From Epiperipatus broadwayi (Eukaryota; Onychophora; Udeonychophora; Euonychophora; Peripatidae): a DNA stretch of 64,000 nt. The translations under genes were made by a program, and so were the position numbers. Each line of letters opens with the position of its first letter. The first letter of the stretch is position 1. The notes beneath the pieces were generated by a model. That model saw only the letters and a program-made list of their open reading frames with translations. It searched no databases and was not told the origin of the DNA. Shown here one piece after another: positions 45,575 to 58,482 of the stretch. The DNA is taken from the NCBI GenBank assembly GCA_028023455.1, contig JAQFVV010012530.1, forward strand, positions 3,122,909 to 3,186,908, written 5' to 3'.

Positions 45575-46500
45575 TTTTTTTTCCCTCAGTGATGAAAGTT
45601 TATTCATCAAAAAAAAAAAAACAGATACAAATACAGTTAGAAAAATATGGTAAATTGAAATTTCAGGAGCAACATAGTAAGAGGGGAAGGATACATGTGA
45701 AAAGGGAATGGGAATGTGATAAGGGTGTGTAGTCCAGGCCAGTCCAAGATGCATGTCTTCATTGAGCAAGCACTGCATGGGTCACAAACATTTAAATGAT
45801 TGAGTCCTATGGCAGAGGCTGAGAGGAGGAGAGTTTGAGGATTGCCCAAGTGTCTGTGAGGAGTGGAGGTGTGGCTAGTTTGGTATCTCTGGTTTTGAGA
45901 GAGTGAATTAGGTCCAATAACTTTGTATTCACTGAGTGTACTTTCTGGTCAAAAATAATGTCACATCAGAGCAAGCAGAGTGCATAGATGAGGAAAATGA
46001 ATAGTCTAATGGTTGCAAAGACCCCTGTTTCTATGGATTCTTGGAGGTTGAAAATGGTGTTCCTGTATGAGGAAAAGCAGGAGTTGATAATATGTCTCAC
46101 TCCAAGAAGAAAGGGACATTCAAGTAGGAAATGCTGGAGGGTTTCATTGTCAGTTTTACAGAGCTGGCATAGGGGAGAGATCTTGGTGAAACCCCTATGG
46201 TTGATCAAAAATTGATTTGTGGGAAGTGATGTGGGAAGTGAGTGAAAGTTGATTTTAAGAAGGAAATCAAGGAATTTTGCCTTAAGGGACCACATTTTGA
46301 ATTTGTGGATTAATTGAGCATTGGTAAGTTTGAGGAATGTAGGGGAGACAATGGAGAAGTCTGCGGTCTGATTGAAAACCTCTCAGTACTTTAGTTTGTC
46401 ACTGATGTAGAGTATAACAAAGCCAGCCTTTTGTAGGATGTTGGTGATAAGTGAGGTCCATTACCTGGACCTGCCACTGGGAGGAGGAGTGTTGGTGGGT
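45575..46500 (-). mobile_element. 3' part of a second LINE, minus strand
   Basis: Markedly less AT-rich than its surroundings. On the minus strand it encodes a zinc-knuckle C-terminus, followed by a 3' UTR ending in AATAAACTTTCATCACTGAGGG and an A-rich tail (forward TTTTTTTTT near 45577). The upstream edge abuts a foldback element at 46531. It is 5'-truncated. Confidence 0.62.
45966..46295 (-). pseudogene. LINE reverse transcriptase C-terminal zinc-knuckle fragment
   Basis: A 109-codon minus-strand frame with LKAKFLDFLLKINFHSLPT followed by C-x2-C-x8-H-x5-C (CQLCKTDNETLQHFLLEC). This arrangement occurs at the C-terminus of many non-LTR retrotransposon polyproteins (zf-RVT type). In-frame sequence continues upstream to about 46410 with one stop (ISDKLKY then stop). 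Its sequence is unrelated to the RTE at 50 kb, whose C-terminus has no such knuckle. Clade unassigned; the fragment is non-functional. Confidence 0.65.
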
Positions 46501-46530
46501 GCAATAATTATATGCACAAGGTTGGCAGGT

Positions 46531-46745
46531 ATAATCTTTTAATCCACAGAAGTACTCTTGGTTAATTCCTTAATCTCTTCAACTGCCATTAAATTAAAAA
46601 AACATAAGAAAACATCATCAACTCAAATCCCATGAATACTAAATTTTAATGTTAACTGCTGCCATTATGTTTTTTTGAATTTAATGGTAGATGAGGAAAG
46701 TTAAGGAATTAACTGAAAGTACTTCTGTGGATCGAAAGACTGTAT
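46531..46745. mobile_element. MITE-like foldback element, ~80-bp arms
   Basis: TAATCCACAGAAGTACTCTT, GGTTAATTCCTTAA and CCATTAAATT at the left pair with AATTTAATGG, TTAAGGAATTAA and AGTACTTCTGTGGATC at the right. It lies directly beside the truncated end of the LINE fragment. Confidence 0.7.
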
Positions 46746-46847
46746 ATTATAGTTAATTACCATTATATTTATTATTTTTATTGTTATTACAATAGGTTTT
46801 AATTAACAGATTGTATCATATATATAAATATTTTCATGGGTTGTAGA

Positions 46848-47045
46848 TATAAAAAGCATGTTTTGCAGGTTCATCCATGTAAGATTTTAGTTTAAAACTT
46901 CCAACATTTTGACTTGATTACACAAGCTCTCAACTAGGAAATATATAGTTTTCATTTCCCAGTAGAGGGCTTAAGTGATCAAGTTGAAACATTGAAAATT
47001 TTAAACTAAAATCTTACACAGATGAACCTGCAAAACATGTTATAT
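46848..47045. mobile_element. MITE-like foldback element, ~85-bp arms
   Basis: AGCATGTTTTGCAGGTTCAT ..GTAAGATTTTAGTTTAAA.. matches ..TTTAAACTAAAATCTTAC.. ATGAACCTGCAAAACATGT in inverse orientation, with ~50 bp between. Confidence 0.75.
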
Positions 47046-47049
47046 GTAT

Positions 47050-49030
47050 ATATTGTAACACTTCTGTTACACAGCACTCAATAACAAAGTGTTTGTGCAT
47101 GAATAAAGTTGAAAGGAAATATAGAAATAAACAGACAAAAATTTTGCAATTGTTTTTCTATAGTTCCTGAAATAAAAATAATCCTATTAAAAGGTTAAAT
47201 AATTTTGAATTTAAAATAAAATTTATTATAAATTAAACATTTAAAAAGATGTAATAAATATTTTCATTGAATTCTAATTTTGAAATTAAAAACAAGCATG
47301 TTAAACAGATAATTGCAAAAAATTATATTATCTATTTTGAAATCTTTTAATTAATGCCTATATACATTTCTCTATTTTTTTAAAAAATATCTTTATATAT
47401 CATACTTTGATAAAAATTTCAAAGTTGCTTTCAAAAGTATTAAAATTGTTTTTAATTTAGTATTTTTGTCATCTTAGTGATCATATAAAAAGAAGTGATA
47501 AAAGATAGGTCAGTTGGCTAATATTTTTGTAAGAGTTGGCTGGTAGTTTTTTTGAGAATAGTAGGCAGTAATTGGCTAGCCAGAATAATTGACTAGTGGA
47601 GTTGGTGTTTGGAGAATCATACAGAACTCTCCTGAAGATCTAAAAGAAGGAAAAGGGATGAGCCTGCAGCTGCTCTATGTTTCACTATGGAGGAATTTTG
47701 ATTCATATGAAGCAGACTTACTTTCTGTGTTTACTAGCCTACTTAAATGTGTTCTAAAAGACAGTTTGCCTGATGTCTGCCAATCCTATCCAGAATGGAA
47801 CTGATCAATGCCAAAAAGTTATCTGATTATACAATTCCTGGATGATGACAATCCTAAACTATACCTATCTTACCAACAGAAAACCTTGAAGGATGCTGAT
47901 GTATCTAGATGCAAGGAACAACAGATAAATAATTTGTATTGTATTTCTATAAAGAGAGTTTTTCTTTTTAGATTAATTTAAAGATGTTATAATTAAGAAC
48001 AACCTGTGATAGTGATATATATATATATATATAGAGAATAATTTTAAGTTGTTAAAAAATCTATACATTTAAAAAGATAACAAATAACTTTTGCTTAAAT
48101 GAAATAATTGATTCATAGACACTACAAGAACTCCAAAGTCTTTAGGTTAGGAAAAAATACACGTGTTGTATTATTTCTAAAGTTGTTTATAAATTTTAAT
48201 CAACAGTGGCTTGTTAATGGAGAGACTGTTATAGAATAGTAATTTTTGTTTTAAGAGAAAAAAAACATTTAAAATTTAAGTTTAAAGATATTATAATAAA
48301 TCAATTCTTTTTAGAGTAACCTATCAAGACTGATTTTATTTATTTTTATAAAAAAAGGAAAGGAAAAAGCCTTTATTATTAAAGCCGTGAAATTTATATA
48401 CATTCAAAATGAAATTAATTATGAAAGACATTTTAATAATTCTATTATTTTGATAAATTCAGATATGATAAAAATGAATTTTATTTATCGAGTTATGATA
48501 ATTATTAAATAATAAATTATACTGCACAGATGATATGTATTTGATATAAAACTAGTATAATATATTTATATCATTTAAAAATAATAACTTAAAATTTTTA
48601 TTTTATGGCAAGTGAAACATGTCCAGAAATTAATTTGTCACATGTGTGTGTATATATATCAATGAGTGTCAAATAAATACATATGTAAATTTTAATCATT
48701 TTAAATTTTTTTTATTAAATGTCAATTGAAATATGTTCATTGTATATTATAAAATGTTCATTTGAGCTCATATTATATATGTTTTATGTAAACCCATTAA
48801 GAGGTATGATAAATCAATGTAATAATTTGAATTTTGTATATTAATCATATAAATTACAATGTGATAATTTATATTTTGTATATTATTCAAAATCAGAAGA
48901 CTTATAAGTATATAATCATATTCGACAGATATTATTATCATTTTTTAAAATTGTTATTAATAAACTTATATACAATTGTTAAAATTATTTCAGTCACTTA
49001 ATCCTGAAGGGTTTTTTAGATTATATTATA
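47050..49030. other. AT-rich intergenic DNA with one less AT-rich stretch
   Basis: 47500-47900 has a 71-codon plus frame (47589-47804; ..SPEDLKEGKGMSLQLLYVSL..) and could be an old element fragment, but no motif is recognised. The rest is A/T-rich with small TA runs. Confidence 0.3.
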
Positions 49031-49224
49031 CTTGCATCATCTCTTGGTCACAGTATTAGTAATAGAGCTTATGTTCTCTGAGCTAGATTTGAGAATAATG
49101 GTTTCATTATGTGGAAGAAGATATATATATATATATATTAATGTTTATGAACACCCAGTGATAATGGTGGTATTCCCATCAATCATTATCATCATTATCA
49201 TACTGGCTGGTATTAAGACTATAT

Positions 49225-49365
49225 TCTGTAAAGCTCAAGAAGAACATTTTATTTTAGTTCAGACTCTATCAAAATTTAAGTTTATAGTTATCCAGTACAT
49301 TAAAGGTACTAAGTGCCAGAGCATTGATGCTAATCAGCATATTTTAATATCCCAGCATTATTGAT
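49225..49365 (+). mobile_element. Possible Gypsy-type RNase H end fragment
   Basis: A plus-strand frame reads ILVQTLSKFKF..YIKGTKCQS..DANQ. This resembles the Gypsy RNase H/connection pattern W-x-L-x-LS-x-(Y/F)-x-F..Y-x-x-G-x-x-N-x-x-AD. The match is short and partial. Confidence 0.3.
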
Positions 49366-49820
49366 TTTATGGTTATATATTCCTTATGGATTAGCATTTA
49401 AGTTTGTGCATCCAGATTAATATTTAAATAATTGCCCGAAGCTGAAAAAGGCTAAATAGTTGACCTCATCTATAGTAGACCCATTTCAAATCCATTCACA
49501 AGATTGACTGTTGATTTATTTTGAGTGTTGATCATTTATGATGATGAATATTTATTTCTTTTGAGTATTATTTATACTTATTGATAATGCTGGTGGATTT
49601 ATGGTTAATCATAGTTAGTCTAAGGAGTTAACTGAGCTGATCCTCGGAGAGTTTTCAAGATTTCTCATGCTCTCTTTAATATATAAAATTTCTTATATAT
49701 TTTGTGATATTAAACATTAATATCTTACTTTAATATTATTTGAAATATTTATTATATTCTTGGATTATTTAAATATTTTTGATCACCCCAGGGTAAACCA
49801 CCCTAATTACTCCAATCTGT

Positions 49821-49822
49821 AA

Positions 49823-49857
<35 letters not shown>

Positions 49858-49873
49858 AGGTGTTTGCTATTAA

Positions 49874-49908
<35 letters not shown>

Positions 49909-49922
49909 AGGTGTTTGCTATT
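49821..49922 (+). repeat. 51-bp tandem duplication with (TA)n
   Basis: TAAAAAATATAT, a (TA)n run, then GAAAGGTGTTTGCTATTA occurs twice (GAAAGG at 49855 and 49906), immediately upstream of the RTE element. Confidence 0.75.
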
Positions 49923-49925
49923 AAC

Positions 49926-52900
49926 TGAAAGGAGACCCTTTGATTCCTCTTGGAGGCCTTAAAGGAACCGAGCAGGGCAAATTCCTAATGTCCACTCCAT
50001 ATGTTATTGTTGTTGCAGCTGTTATTACTATGTGATTATTCATATAGTATACGAACATGGATGGGCTGCTCACCAACATGCATTAGCCAGCGTGGTAAGT
50101 TTATTGGCTTTTTACCTCTGAGTTTAAGATCAAGAAACACCATGGTCTTTCTTCTCAGTGCCTGATAAGGCAGAATGAATGTTTGTTTAAATGATAAATA
50201 TTTTTCCAATACATATATACAATTATGACAGACAAAAATAAAGCATGGCCCTTATTTCCAGGAGGCTGTAAAGTCACCAACCAAGGCAGCGGTTGGTGGC
50301 CAAAGGTGGAGGGTGCTAAGAATCCCCTGATTGTGGACCCAGGCTGCCATTTGATGATGACTTTTTATTTAGGTACTTACAACTGCAAATCACTTTCAAG
50401 TGAAGGAATATTGCAAGAATTAGAAGAACTGTCTTATATTAAATGGGACATTATTGGACTTTGTGAAGTTAGAAGAAAAGGTGAAGAAACAATTGATTTA
50501 AAAAGTGGACATATACTCTATTATAAAGGCACACATATTGGAAATATAAGTGGAGTAGGATTCATTATAAATAAAAAGTGGAAGAACAATATTGTGGAGA
50601 TTGATGGTGTATCGGACAGAGTTGCAAGATTAGTTATACAACTTAATAGCAGATACCAAATGCAGATAATTCAGGTTTATGCCCCAACAAGTTCTCATAG
50701 TGATGAAGTAGTAGAAGATTTTTATATGGATGTACAAAAGGCTTTTGATCAGAGTAAACAACATTTTAAAATTGTTTTGGGAGACTTTAATGCTAGAATT
50801 GGTAGACAAATGAAAGATGAAATTGCTGTAGGTAATTTTGGTTATGGTAATAGAAATGAGAGAGGACATAGACTTGTGGAGTTTGCAGAAAAAGAAAAAC
50901 TTTATATTATGAATTCATTATTTGAGAAAAATGTTAAAAGGAAATGGACATGGAAGCATCCAAATGAAGGTACAGCAGAATTGGATTATATTTTGACTAA
51001 CAGGAAATACATATTTCAAGATTGTAATGTTCTTAATAAATTTAACACAGGAAGTGATCATCGATTAGTAAGGTGTAAGTTACGTGTTAATGTAAAACTA
51101 GAGAGACAAAAATTATTGAGAAAAACAATATTTATAGTTGATATTCCTAATCTCCAGAAACATTCTAATGAATTTAAACTATAACTTACGAATAGGTTTC
51201 AAGTGTTAGCAGATTTTGAACAGGATTCAGATTTGAATGAAATTAATATGAAAATAACTGATACACTTTTAAAAACTGCAACAAAGATAGCTGGTAGAAA
51301 AAAGCAGCAATTGACTAATAAAATTTCTACTGAGACTAGAGAATTTATGAAGAAAAGAAGGAATATGAAGATATACAAAAATGATGTATTAAAAAGAATT
51401 GAATATCTCGAATTTTGTAAAATGGTACGGAAAAGAGTTGAAAATGATATAAGAAAGTATAACTGTGAAATAGCAAGGAAAGCTGTAGAAGAAAATAAAA
51501 GTCTCAAGAATGTTAGACAACATTTTGGTATTGGTAGGAAATTTATATCTGCAATAAGAAAAAAAGATGGAATTATTACTAAAAAGAGAGATGACATCAT
51601 GAAATTTGTAGAAGATTTTTATCAAGAATTATATAGTAATAAAGAACAAGTACCTCCTATATCTATTAAATCTTCCGAATTGCCCAGAATTTTAAATGAA
51701 GAAGTGAGACATGCAATTAAATGTATGAAGAAAGGAAAGGCTCCAGGAAATGATGGAATTATAATTGATATATTAAAAGAAGGAGGTGAAGAAATAGAAA
51801 CAATTTTAGCAAAGTTATATACCAAATGTCTAAATGATAAAGATGTACCGGAAGATTGGAAGAATGCAGTAATAATTTTAATATTTAAAAAAGGTGATAA
51901 AGAAGATATTAGAAATTACAGACCTATCAGCCTTTTATCAGTTTTATATAAATTTTTTACCAATATAATTACAACTCGTCTACAGAGAACTTTGGATTTC
52001 CACCAACCAAGAGAACAAGCTGGATTTAAATGTGGTTTTAGTACAATAGATCATATCCAGGTATTGAGAGAAATCATAGAAAGGACAAATGAATATGAGT
52101 TGTCATTATGTTTTGGATTTGTAGATTATGAAAAGGCATTCGATTCTATACATATTTGTTCAGGGATTAAAGCATTGGATCATCAAGGTATAGATCCAGG
52201 ATATTGTCATATTTTAAAGAATAATTATTAAAATGCAACAGCAACAATTAGATTACTTAATGATATTGGAAAAATTAACATTGAGAAAGGTGTAAGACAA
52301 GGTGACTCCATATCTCCAAAACCTTTTACAGCAGTGCTGCAAGAAGTATTTTGTGGATTAAAATGGGAAACTAAAGGAATGAAAGTAAATGGAGAGTATT
52401 TAAGTCATTTAGATTTTGCAGATGACGTAGTTGTTTTTGCAAATAATGCTTCAGAGCTGCAGGAAATGTTGCAGGAGTTAGCAGATGAAAGTAGAAAAGT
52501 AGGACTAAAGATAAATGTTAAAAAGACTAAAGTAATGTTTAATCGATTTGCTCAAAATATGAAAATAAAGATTGATTATAAAGAATTAGAAGAAGTTAAC
52601 AGTTACAAATACCTAGGTCAGATTATTAATACAGATGGAAACATAATGGAGGAAATTAATCATAGAATTAAACTTTGTTGGAGTGCTTTTGGTAGAAATA
52701 ACTTGATACTAAAAGGAAATATGCCTATGTGTTTGAAAATAATGGTTTTTAACAAATGTGTTTTACCAGTTCTTACTTATGGATCTGAGACTTGGACACT
52801 TAATAGAAGAGCAATACAGAGACTTCAGACCACTCAAAGGAGTATGGAGAGATGTATGTTGGAAGTAACAAGAAGAGATCGAAAACGCAATGTATGGGTA

Positions 52901-53196
52901 AGACAACAAACAGGTGTTACTGACCTTATTGAAAAAATTAAAAGATTGAAATGGAGTTGGACTGGACATATTGCTAGAAGAAATGATAATAGATGGACAA
53001 TTGAAATTTTAAACTGGATTCCAAGAGATTGTAAAAGACCCAGAAAGAGACCACATGTGAGATGGCTGGATGAAATAAGAAAATGTGCAGGGATGTTGTG
53101 GAAAAGAGAAGCTAAAGATCGGAGAAGATGGATTAAACTTGGAGAAACCTTCATCTTGCAGTGGATTGATAATGGTTGATGATGATGATGATATAT
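49926..53196 (+). mobile_element. RTE/BovB-like LINE, near full length
   Basis: The 5' edge is not sharply defined. It lies after the duplicated TA/GAAAGG block, where the base composition changes. A 5' leader of about 300 bp precedes the reading frame. The 3' end is the RTE-type short-repeat tail, TGATAATGGTTGATGATGAT, ending near 53196, with no poly(A). The element is plus strand and intergenic. At least seven fragments elsewhere in the window (2.75-3.0, 13.7, 17.9, 29.5, 42.1, 61.7 and 62.45 kb) derive from the same lineage. Confidence 0.78.
50225..53179 (+). pseudogene. RTE-type polyprotein (endonuclease + reverse transcriptase), two in-frame stops
   Basis: One reading frame of 985 codons including the terminal stop, with no frameshift. 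It is broken only by TAA at 51182-51184 and 52229-52231. It encodes an apurinic-type endonuclease and a reverse transcriptase that would copy LINE RNA at a nicked target. Endonuclease motifs are intact: TYNCKS, LCEVRR, GDFN (50780-50791), WTWKHP, LDYIL and GSDHR (SDH at 51053-51061). RT motifs follow: KAPGNDG, NYRPISLLS, GFVDYEKAFDS (first catalytic Asp at 52124), GVRQGDSISP and FADD (52415-52426). The C-terminus has the usual RTE signature TGHIARRNDNRW..PRDCKRPRKRP. Leader residues WWPKVEGAKNPLIVDPG also match RTE proteins. All catalytic motifs survive, so it died recently. Confidence 0.85.
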
Positions 53197-53560
53197 TGTA
53201 ACCTTCTCTTAGAATGCTGAAATCATATACGAATCTGGCTGCATATTTCATGGCACCAAATCTGCCCTTTGTAACCAACACTACCTGAATCATCAAGAAT
53301 ATAAGCATAAAAAGAAATGTTAAACTAAAGGGATGATTTCTTTTGAACTAATCTGGCATGAAACTATACATCTAAAGAATATTACAAGGTGATTAATGAA
53401 GATAATAACTTCTGGTCAAACTAGCTTTAAAATCCATGAACAAAATGTTATAAAATAAATTTAATATTTGTCAAACCAATAAATAAATAATAATTAGATC
53501 TATGGACTGAATATGAGATTAAAATTATAAATTAAGTAATAAGTAAATTAAGATGTAGAT
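53180..53560. other. Flank of the RTE, nothing recognised
   Basis: A less AT-rich 100 bp directly after the RTE tail, then ordinary AT-rich sequence. No clear target-site duplication could be defined because the element's 5' edge is uncertain. Confidence 0.35.
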
Positions 53561-53835
53561 GACTAAATGGATGATGGAAATAAGTAATAATTAAATAATA
53601 AAATGAAATGAGTCTGAGAAGGAAGAGAAAAGAATGAAGATGTATGAGAATAATGAATGATTAAGATGATGATAGAATAATAGTTAATGAATGATTAAGA
53701 TGATAATGGAATAAGAGCTAGTGAATGGTGAATTAATTAGGATAATGAATTAGGATGAAATAAGAATAAAAAAATAAAGAAAGATTGAAATGACAGATGA
53801 GAATAATGATGATGATGGAAGATGATATCCAGAAC
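53560..53835 (+). repeat. Low-complexity purine-rich GATAA/GATGAT region
   Basis: Degenerate repeats of (A)ATGAATGATTAAGATGATGA-like units over about 270 bp, with very few C residues on the plus strand. An old microsatellite-derived tract. Confidence 0.55.
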
Positions 53836-53839
53836 TCTA

Positions 53840-56800
53840 AACTGATATTGAATTAATTGATAATAAGATAACTAAATAAAATAGGGATTCCAAGCTTAAC
53901 AAAACCAGAATATTCACCACAAAGTCAAAACAAGCTATACATTTTAAGACAAAAGAAGCAATTTACACTTTAAAATTTGGTTGACTTTCATAAAACAGTG
54001 AATATAACAACTCAAATCCAACTACAATAAATAACTAGATATAAAATTTACCATAAATTTAAATTCTACATTGCACATTAATAACTTATTCTTCTCAGGA
54101 TTCAAACCACTTACAGATTGTTATACAAGATATACTTGGTTCAGTGAAAGGGATTTTTCCACTACCCAAATGTAATACACAAAACAGCTCTTAATATAAA
54201 ATTGAATTAACAAACAATATCTAGCAATTGCAAAAAAACTTTATAAACTCCATAGCTATTATAAACTTTAAGCTTCAAGAAATATGAATAACTTTTTAGT
54301 AACTAAGCACAATAACTTTCTAACTTCTTTTTCTCAAATAATTATGAACAATGTGATCAAGATCAGTGAATGATTGATCTGTGGGTTCAAATAAACTGAT
54401 TAAATCAACATTAAGTGTTTATTTTTTAGTATACCATCTAAAATAATATGCACTCTAGGTTAATAATATTATGATTATTAAGTGATGATGCCTTAGATGT
54501 ACTCATAAATTATAGGGATTAACAAAATTATTTTGATATACCAACATATAGTTAATTATACTATATTGATTGATGATGATGATATGTTGATAGCAATAAC
54601 AATAATAATGTGTATGGTTATTAGCAATAATACTACAGACAACTAAATAAAATTTTAACACAACAAGATTTATTTACACTATTTACAAATTTATTTCAGA
54701 CACATTGCATGAAATAAGACAGAGACATTATATAAAATCAGGTATGGAAAATAATTTGTATCCCATTGACTACACACATAGTATATAAGATAAACTAGTA
54801 CAGTGATATTCATATTATCGCTATCATTATTGGCTGTTTCTATTATTTTATCTTATAGAATAGGATAGTTAAACTTTATCTAAACTAAATTAGCACTCAA
54901 ATTATAAAACAAAAGTGTATTTAAGTCTTTGGCATATGTGCAAATTTTAAATCTAAAACTCAAAGTTATAAATTAGTGTATTATACTATAACTATTTTAG
55001 TTATTAGAATATGATAAGGACAGTTATCATATTCAGCACAATTAACAATTATTATTATTTACTATGAAGAGATTTATTGTATTAATGTGGGAACAGACAT
55101 CAGAAGTCAAATGCATACATAACACCAAAACATTGCCTATGTTCACAACATAATCATTTTAATAGTTAACCTATCTTACCAATCCATTGGAAAATCACTA
55201 CTTGATGAATGTAAATCAACATTGTATGAGTGCATCATCTGCTCTGCAAAACAGAAGTTTTACAATCACTAATAAGTTTTGGTTGGTTTATTTATAAACT
55301 GATGAAGATCCTACAACATCATAAAAACACTATTCCAATTAGGCAAACACTATACATAAACCAGTGTCCCTGAATCTAACTTTATCTTATCCTTGCTATT
55401 TAATTTTAAAAGACTAAAACTTCACCATCCATGGTGGAAAACTAACTACATAACCTCATGAGGGATCAAACAATAAAGGGAGGCTTTACAAAGCAACATA
55501 ATAGTTCTACAATAATAGGGCCAATTCTAATACCTTTTTATAGGTACCAATGTGTGGACACTGTCTCATCACAGAGAAATAGAATATGGACCATGGATAC
55601 AATCCTCTCTTGGGATTAACTATGCTAACTAAGCACTAACTATTGATCAGCCTTGACACTATCATCCTCTCATGGAATCAGCAATGGGAGAATTCTCCAT
55701 TGGCCCATGCACAATATCAATGATACTATATTTGATGCCATTATATGTGGCATATACTTATCAGCTGAAAGCTGTTATGAATCCTTATCAATACAATAGC
55801 AAGATAAAATAATTCTAACAATAAAAGTGGAAACATAAATATTCCCTTTCACAATGCAGAAACTATTAGTGTATTAAACAAACCAACATGTAAGTCAAAT
55901 GGCCATTAACTATTTTTAAAAATAATAATACTTTTATTATAACAAGCAATACGCATGTAGACAATGGAGATTAGCCTACATTTTATATTTAAAATAGACA
56001 TGATAATTCATAGGAAGAATTTAATAAATGCAAAATGCTTATATCGAATATTTCATATAATAAAACATTTGTGTCAGTACACTATATCTTTGAGAAATTT
56101 TGTCTATTTGTATACCCTTCAATAAAATATTAAAATCTGTTTTAAGAGTGCGAGAGATGAATATCTCTCTCTCTAGATAAATGCTATTTAATATTATATT
56201 CTCCTGCAACTGGGAAAATAACACACACAAAAAAATATATATATAATATAATAAATGTATGTATCTTTATACATCTATTTGTTCTTAATTAAATATATTT
56301 TCATACCTCAATAAAACAAAATTCTCTGAATAACACATTACAAACAGTATATTACAATAATAAACCTAAACAATAAAAAAAAAGAATGAACATTTTCTTC
56401 CATTATATTTTATCCTCCTTAGTTCAAAGTTTGTTCCATCTTTATGAGCTGAATGATAAGAAAACTGATATCATGAGCAAACATTCATAAGTAATGCATA
56501 TATTTATATATTATGATTATTATATTCAATGCCAGCATAATGAAATAAAATTCAAACACTTTCAAAAATCATGTAGCACAATTAAAAATATAATGTTTAT
56601 CTATACTTTCTATAGATAATTTTTCTTAAAATGAATTTATAGGTTTATTACAATTAACAAGATCAACTTTTAAAAATGATTTATTTATTTATTTATTTTG
56701 TTTTTCCATCCACGGTAATATCTGTAACAGTTTTAAAATGATCTTGGCCCTTTTAAAACATTTTAAAATATTATTAATTCGCATGTTACACAATAAAGAT

Positions 56801-57830
56801 TAAATTTGATTCCAAAAGCTTGTAAAGACCTATAAAGAGACTTATGTGTGAGGTAGATTATGTGCAGAACCATTGAGCTTAAATAAACCTTTCCTTGCAT
56901 TCATGTGTTATGGTTGAAATAATAATGATAGTAATGATGGTAATTATATAGCATGTATACTTTTACAAAAATATTTATATTTTGCTTTGTAAAGGTTTAT
57001 AAACTTCTACAATATTGGCAACTATCTGCATCAAAGGTTATTTGATGTGTCAATATGGGTCTAAAACTGGAATGGAAAGTTCTATGACCAGTTTGTGATT
57101 ATATAATTATCTATTCCAGAAACTATAACTGTTACATGTGCAGTTAATGTATTGGTATAGCATTATCTTGACCAAGTCAATTATAATAAGTAAGGTGATA
57201 CCTACAATAATGGATGTGTGTTTGTCTATATTTACAATTTTTCTATTTATATATTTTTTTCTCTATTTCATTCTTCAAAAATATTCTTTTCTTATTAAAC
57301 ACTTTTATTTAACTTAGAAATTCTTTTATTATTTGACTGATCAAATGTTATAACTGATTTTTAATACACTTATATTAAATGGATTTTCTTCAAATTTTAT
57401 ACACATGTTTGCTATAAATGATAATGAATGTTTTAGATTGTCCATCTGATTTCCAGCCTAACATTGTTGCAGTAGGCTGGATTTCAGATCATGTTGGAAT
57501 ATGATCAGTATATTTTCATGATGTGCAAAATATGTTGGTATATTTTTTTAAAAATATGTTTTTACTAAATTTCATTATTAATTCACTACAAACATTTACA
57601 GTTAATTAAAAAGAGAGAAAAAGGAATGATATAATCTAAATTTTTCATAATTGTTTAACTAAAACTTGATTTTTAAAAAATTCTGTCTTCATAAATACAA
57701 AAATCTTGCAAATAATTTTTAATGCACATGAATTTCATTTCAAATATTAAAAAATAGTGGTATTGTTTAGACTGTCAATTATAAATATAAATAGTTACAA
57801 AAAGTTAGTTACAAGATATCGAAATACTAA
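53840..57830. other. AT-rich intergenic DNA, nothing recognised
   Basis: Four kilobases without a supportable gene, RNA or element. Open frames here are short and have no motifs. Confidence 0.4.

Positions 57831-57833
<3 letters not shown>

Positions 57834-57872
<39 letters not shown>
57834..57872. repeat. (TA)n microsatellite
   Basis: An uninterrupted AT/TA run ending directly at the start of the family 2 cluster. Confidence 0.9.
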
Positions 57873-57875
<3 letters not shown>

Positions 57876-58002
57876 AAACAAAACAAGTTAACTTGCTTTT
57901 AGTTTGCATTTCATGATCACTAGATTGAGCTTTACCAATAACTTCTAACAAGCTTTGTTAACATAAATGCTGAGAGAGATAGAAGTCAATATCTCTTTCG
58001 TT

Positions 58003-58065
58003 GTCTTCCATTTCTAGACCATGGTTTCGAGCTAGTTGGCTCACGTCAGTGAAGGGCTGGAAGAC
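58003..58065 (-). ncRNA. Hammerhead motif, family 2, unit 1
   Basis: Minus strand: GTCTTCC-AGC-CCTTCA, CTGACGT, stem II GAGC/GCTC with loop CAACTA, GAAA, stem III ACC-AT-GGT, C. The box CTGACGT has T where the core needs A9. The distal stem I strand has also drifted (TAGAAA). Probably inactive as it stands. Confidence 0.55.
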
Positions 58066-58419
58066 TAGAAACTATGATCTAAATACTAACTCTAAAGTCA
58101 GCATTTATCAAACATGTTTCTATCAGTTTGAAAACATGAAATTTCTCAGACATGTAATGTCTTCAAATCCAGCTTAACAAATTAGATAGCTTTTTGGGTC
58201 TCAAATCAGTTCAGTTTTACAATATAGTAAAAGCCTCTGCAATATATATCATTGCAAAAACCTTCAAGGTTACATTTATGATAAACAAAACAAGTTATAA
58301 AGTTTGTAACTTGCTTTCAGCTTGCATTTTATGATCACTAGAAGGAACTTTACCAATAACTCCTAACAAGCTTTGTTTACATAATGCCATGAGAGATAGA
58401 ATTCAATATCTCTTTCGTT

Positions 58420-58482
58420 GTTTCCCACCTCCAAACCATGGTTTTTAGCTAGTTGGCTCATGTTAGTGAAGGGTTGGGAGAC
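58420..58482 (-). ncRNA. Hammerhead motif, family 2, unit 2, core damaged
   Basis: Stem I is well paired (CCTTCA/TGGAGG, internal loop, then TCCC/GGGA) and stem III is ACC-AT-GGT. The cores read CTAACAT and AAAAA instead of CTGANGA and GAAA, so it should be inactive. Confidence 0.5.

Noticed and set aside
50630-53308. Minus-strand frames opposite the RTE
   Set aside because: Shadows of the LINE reading frame.
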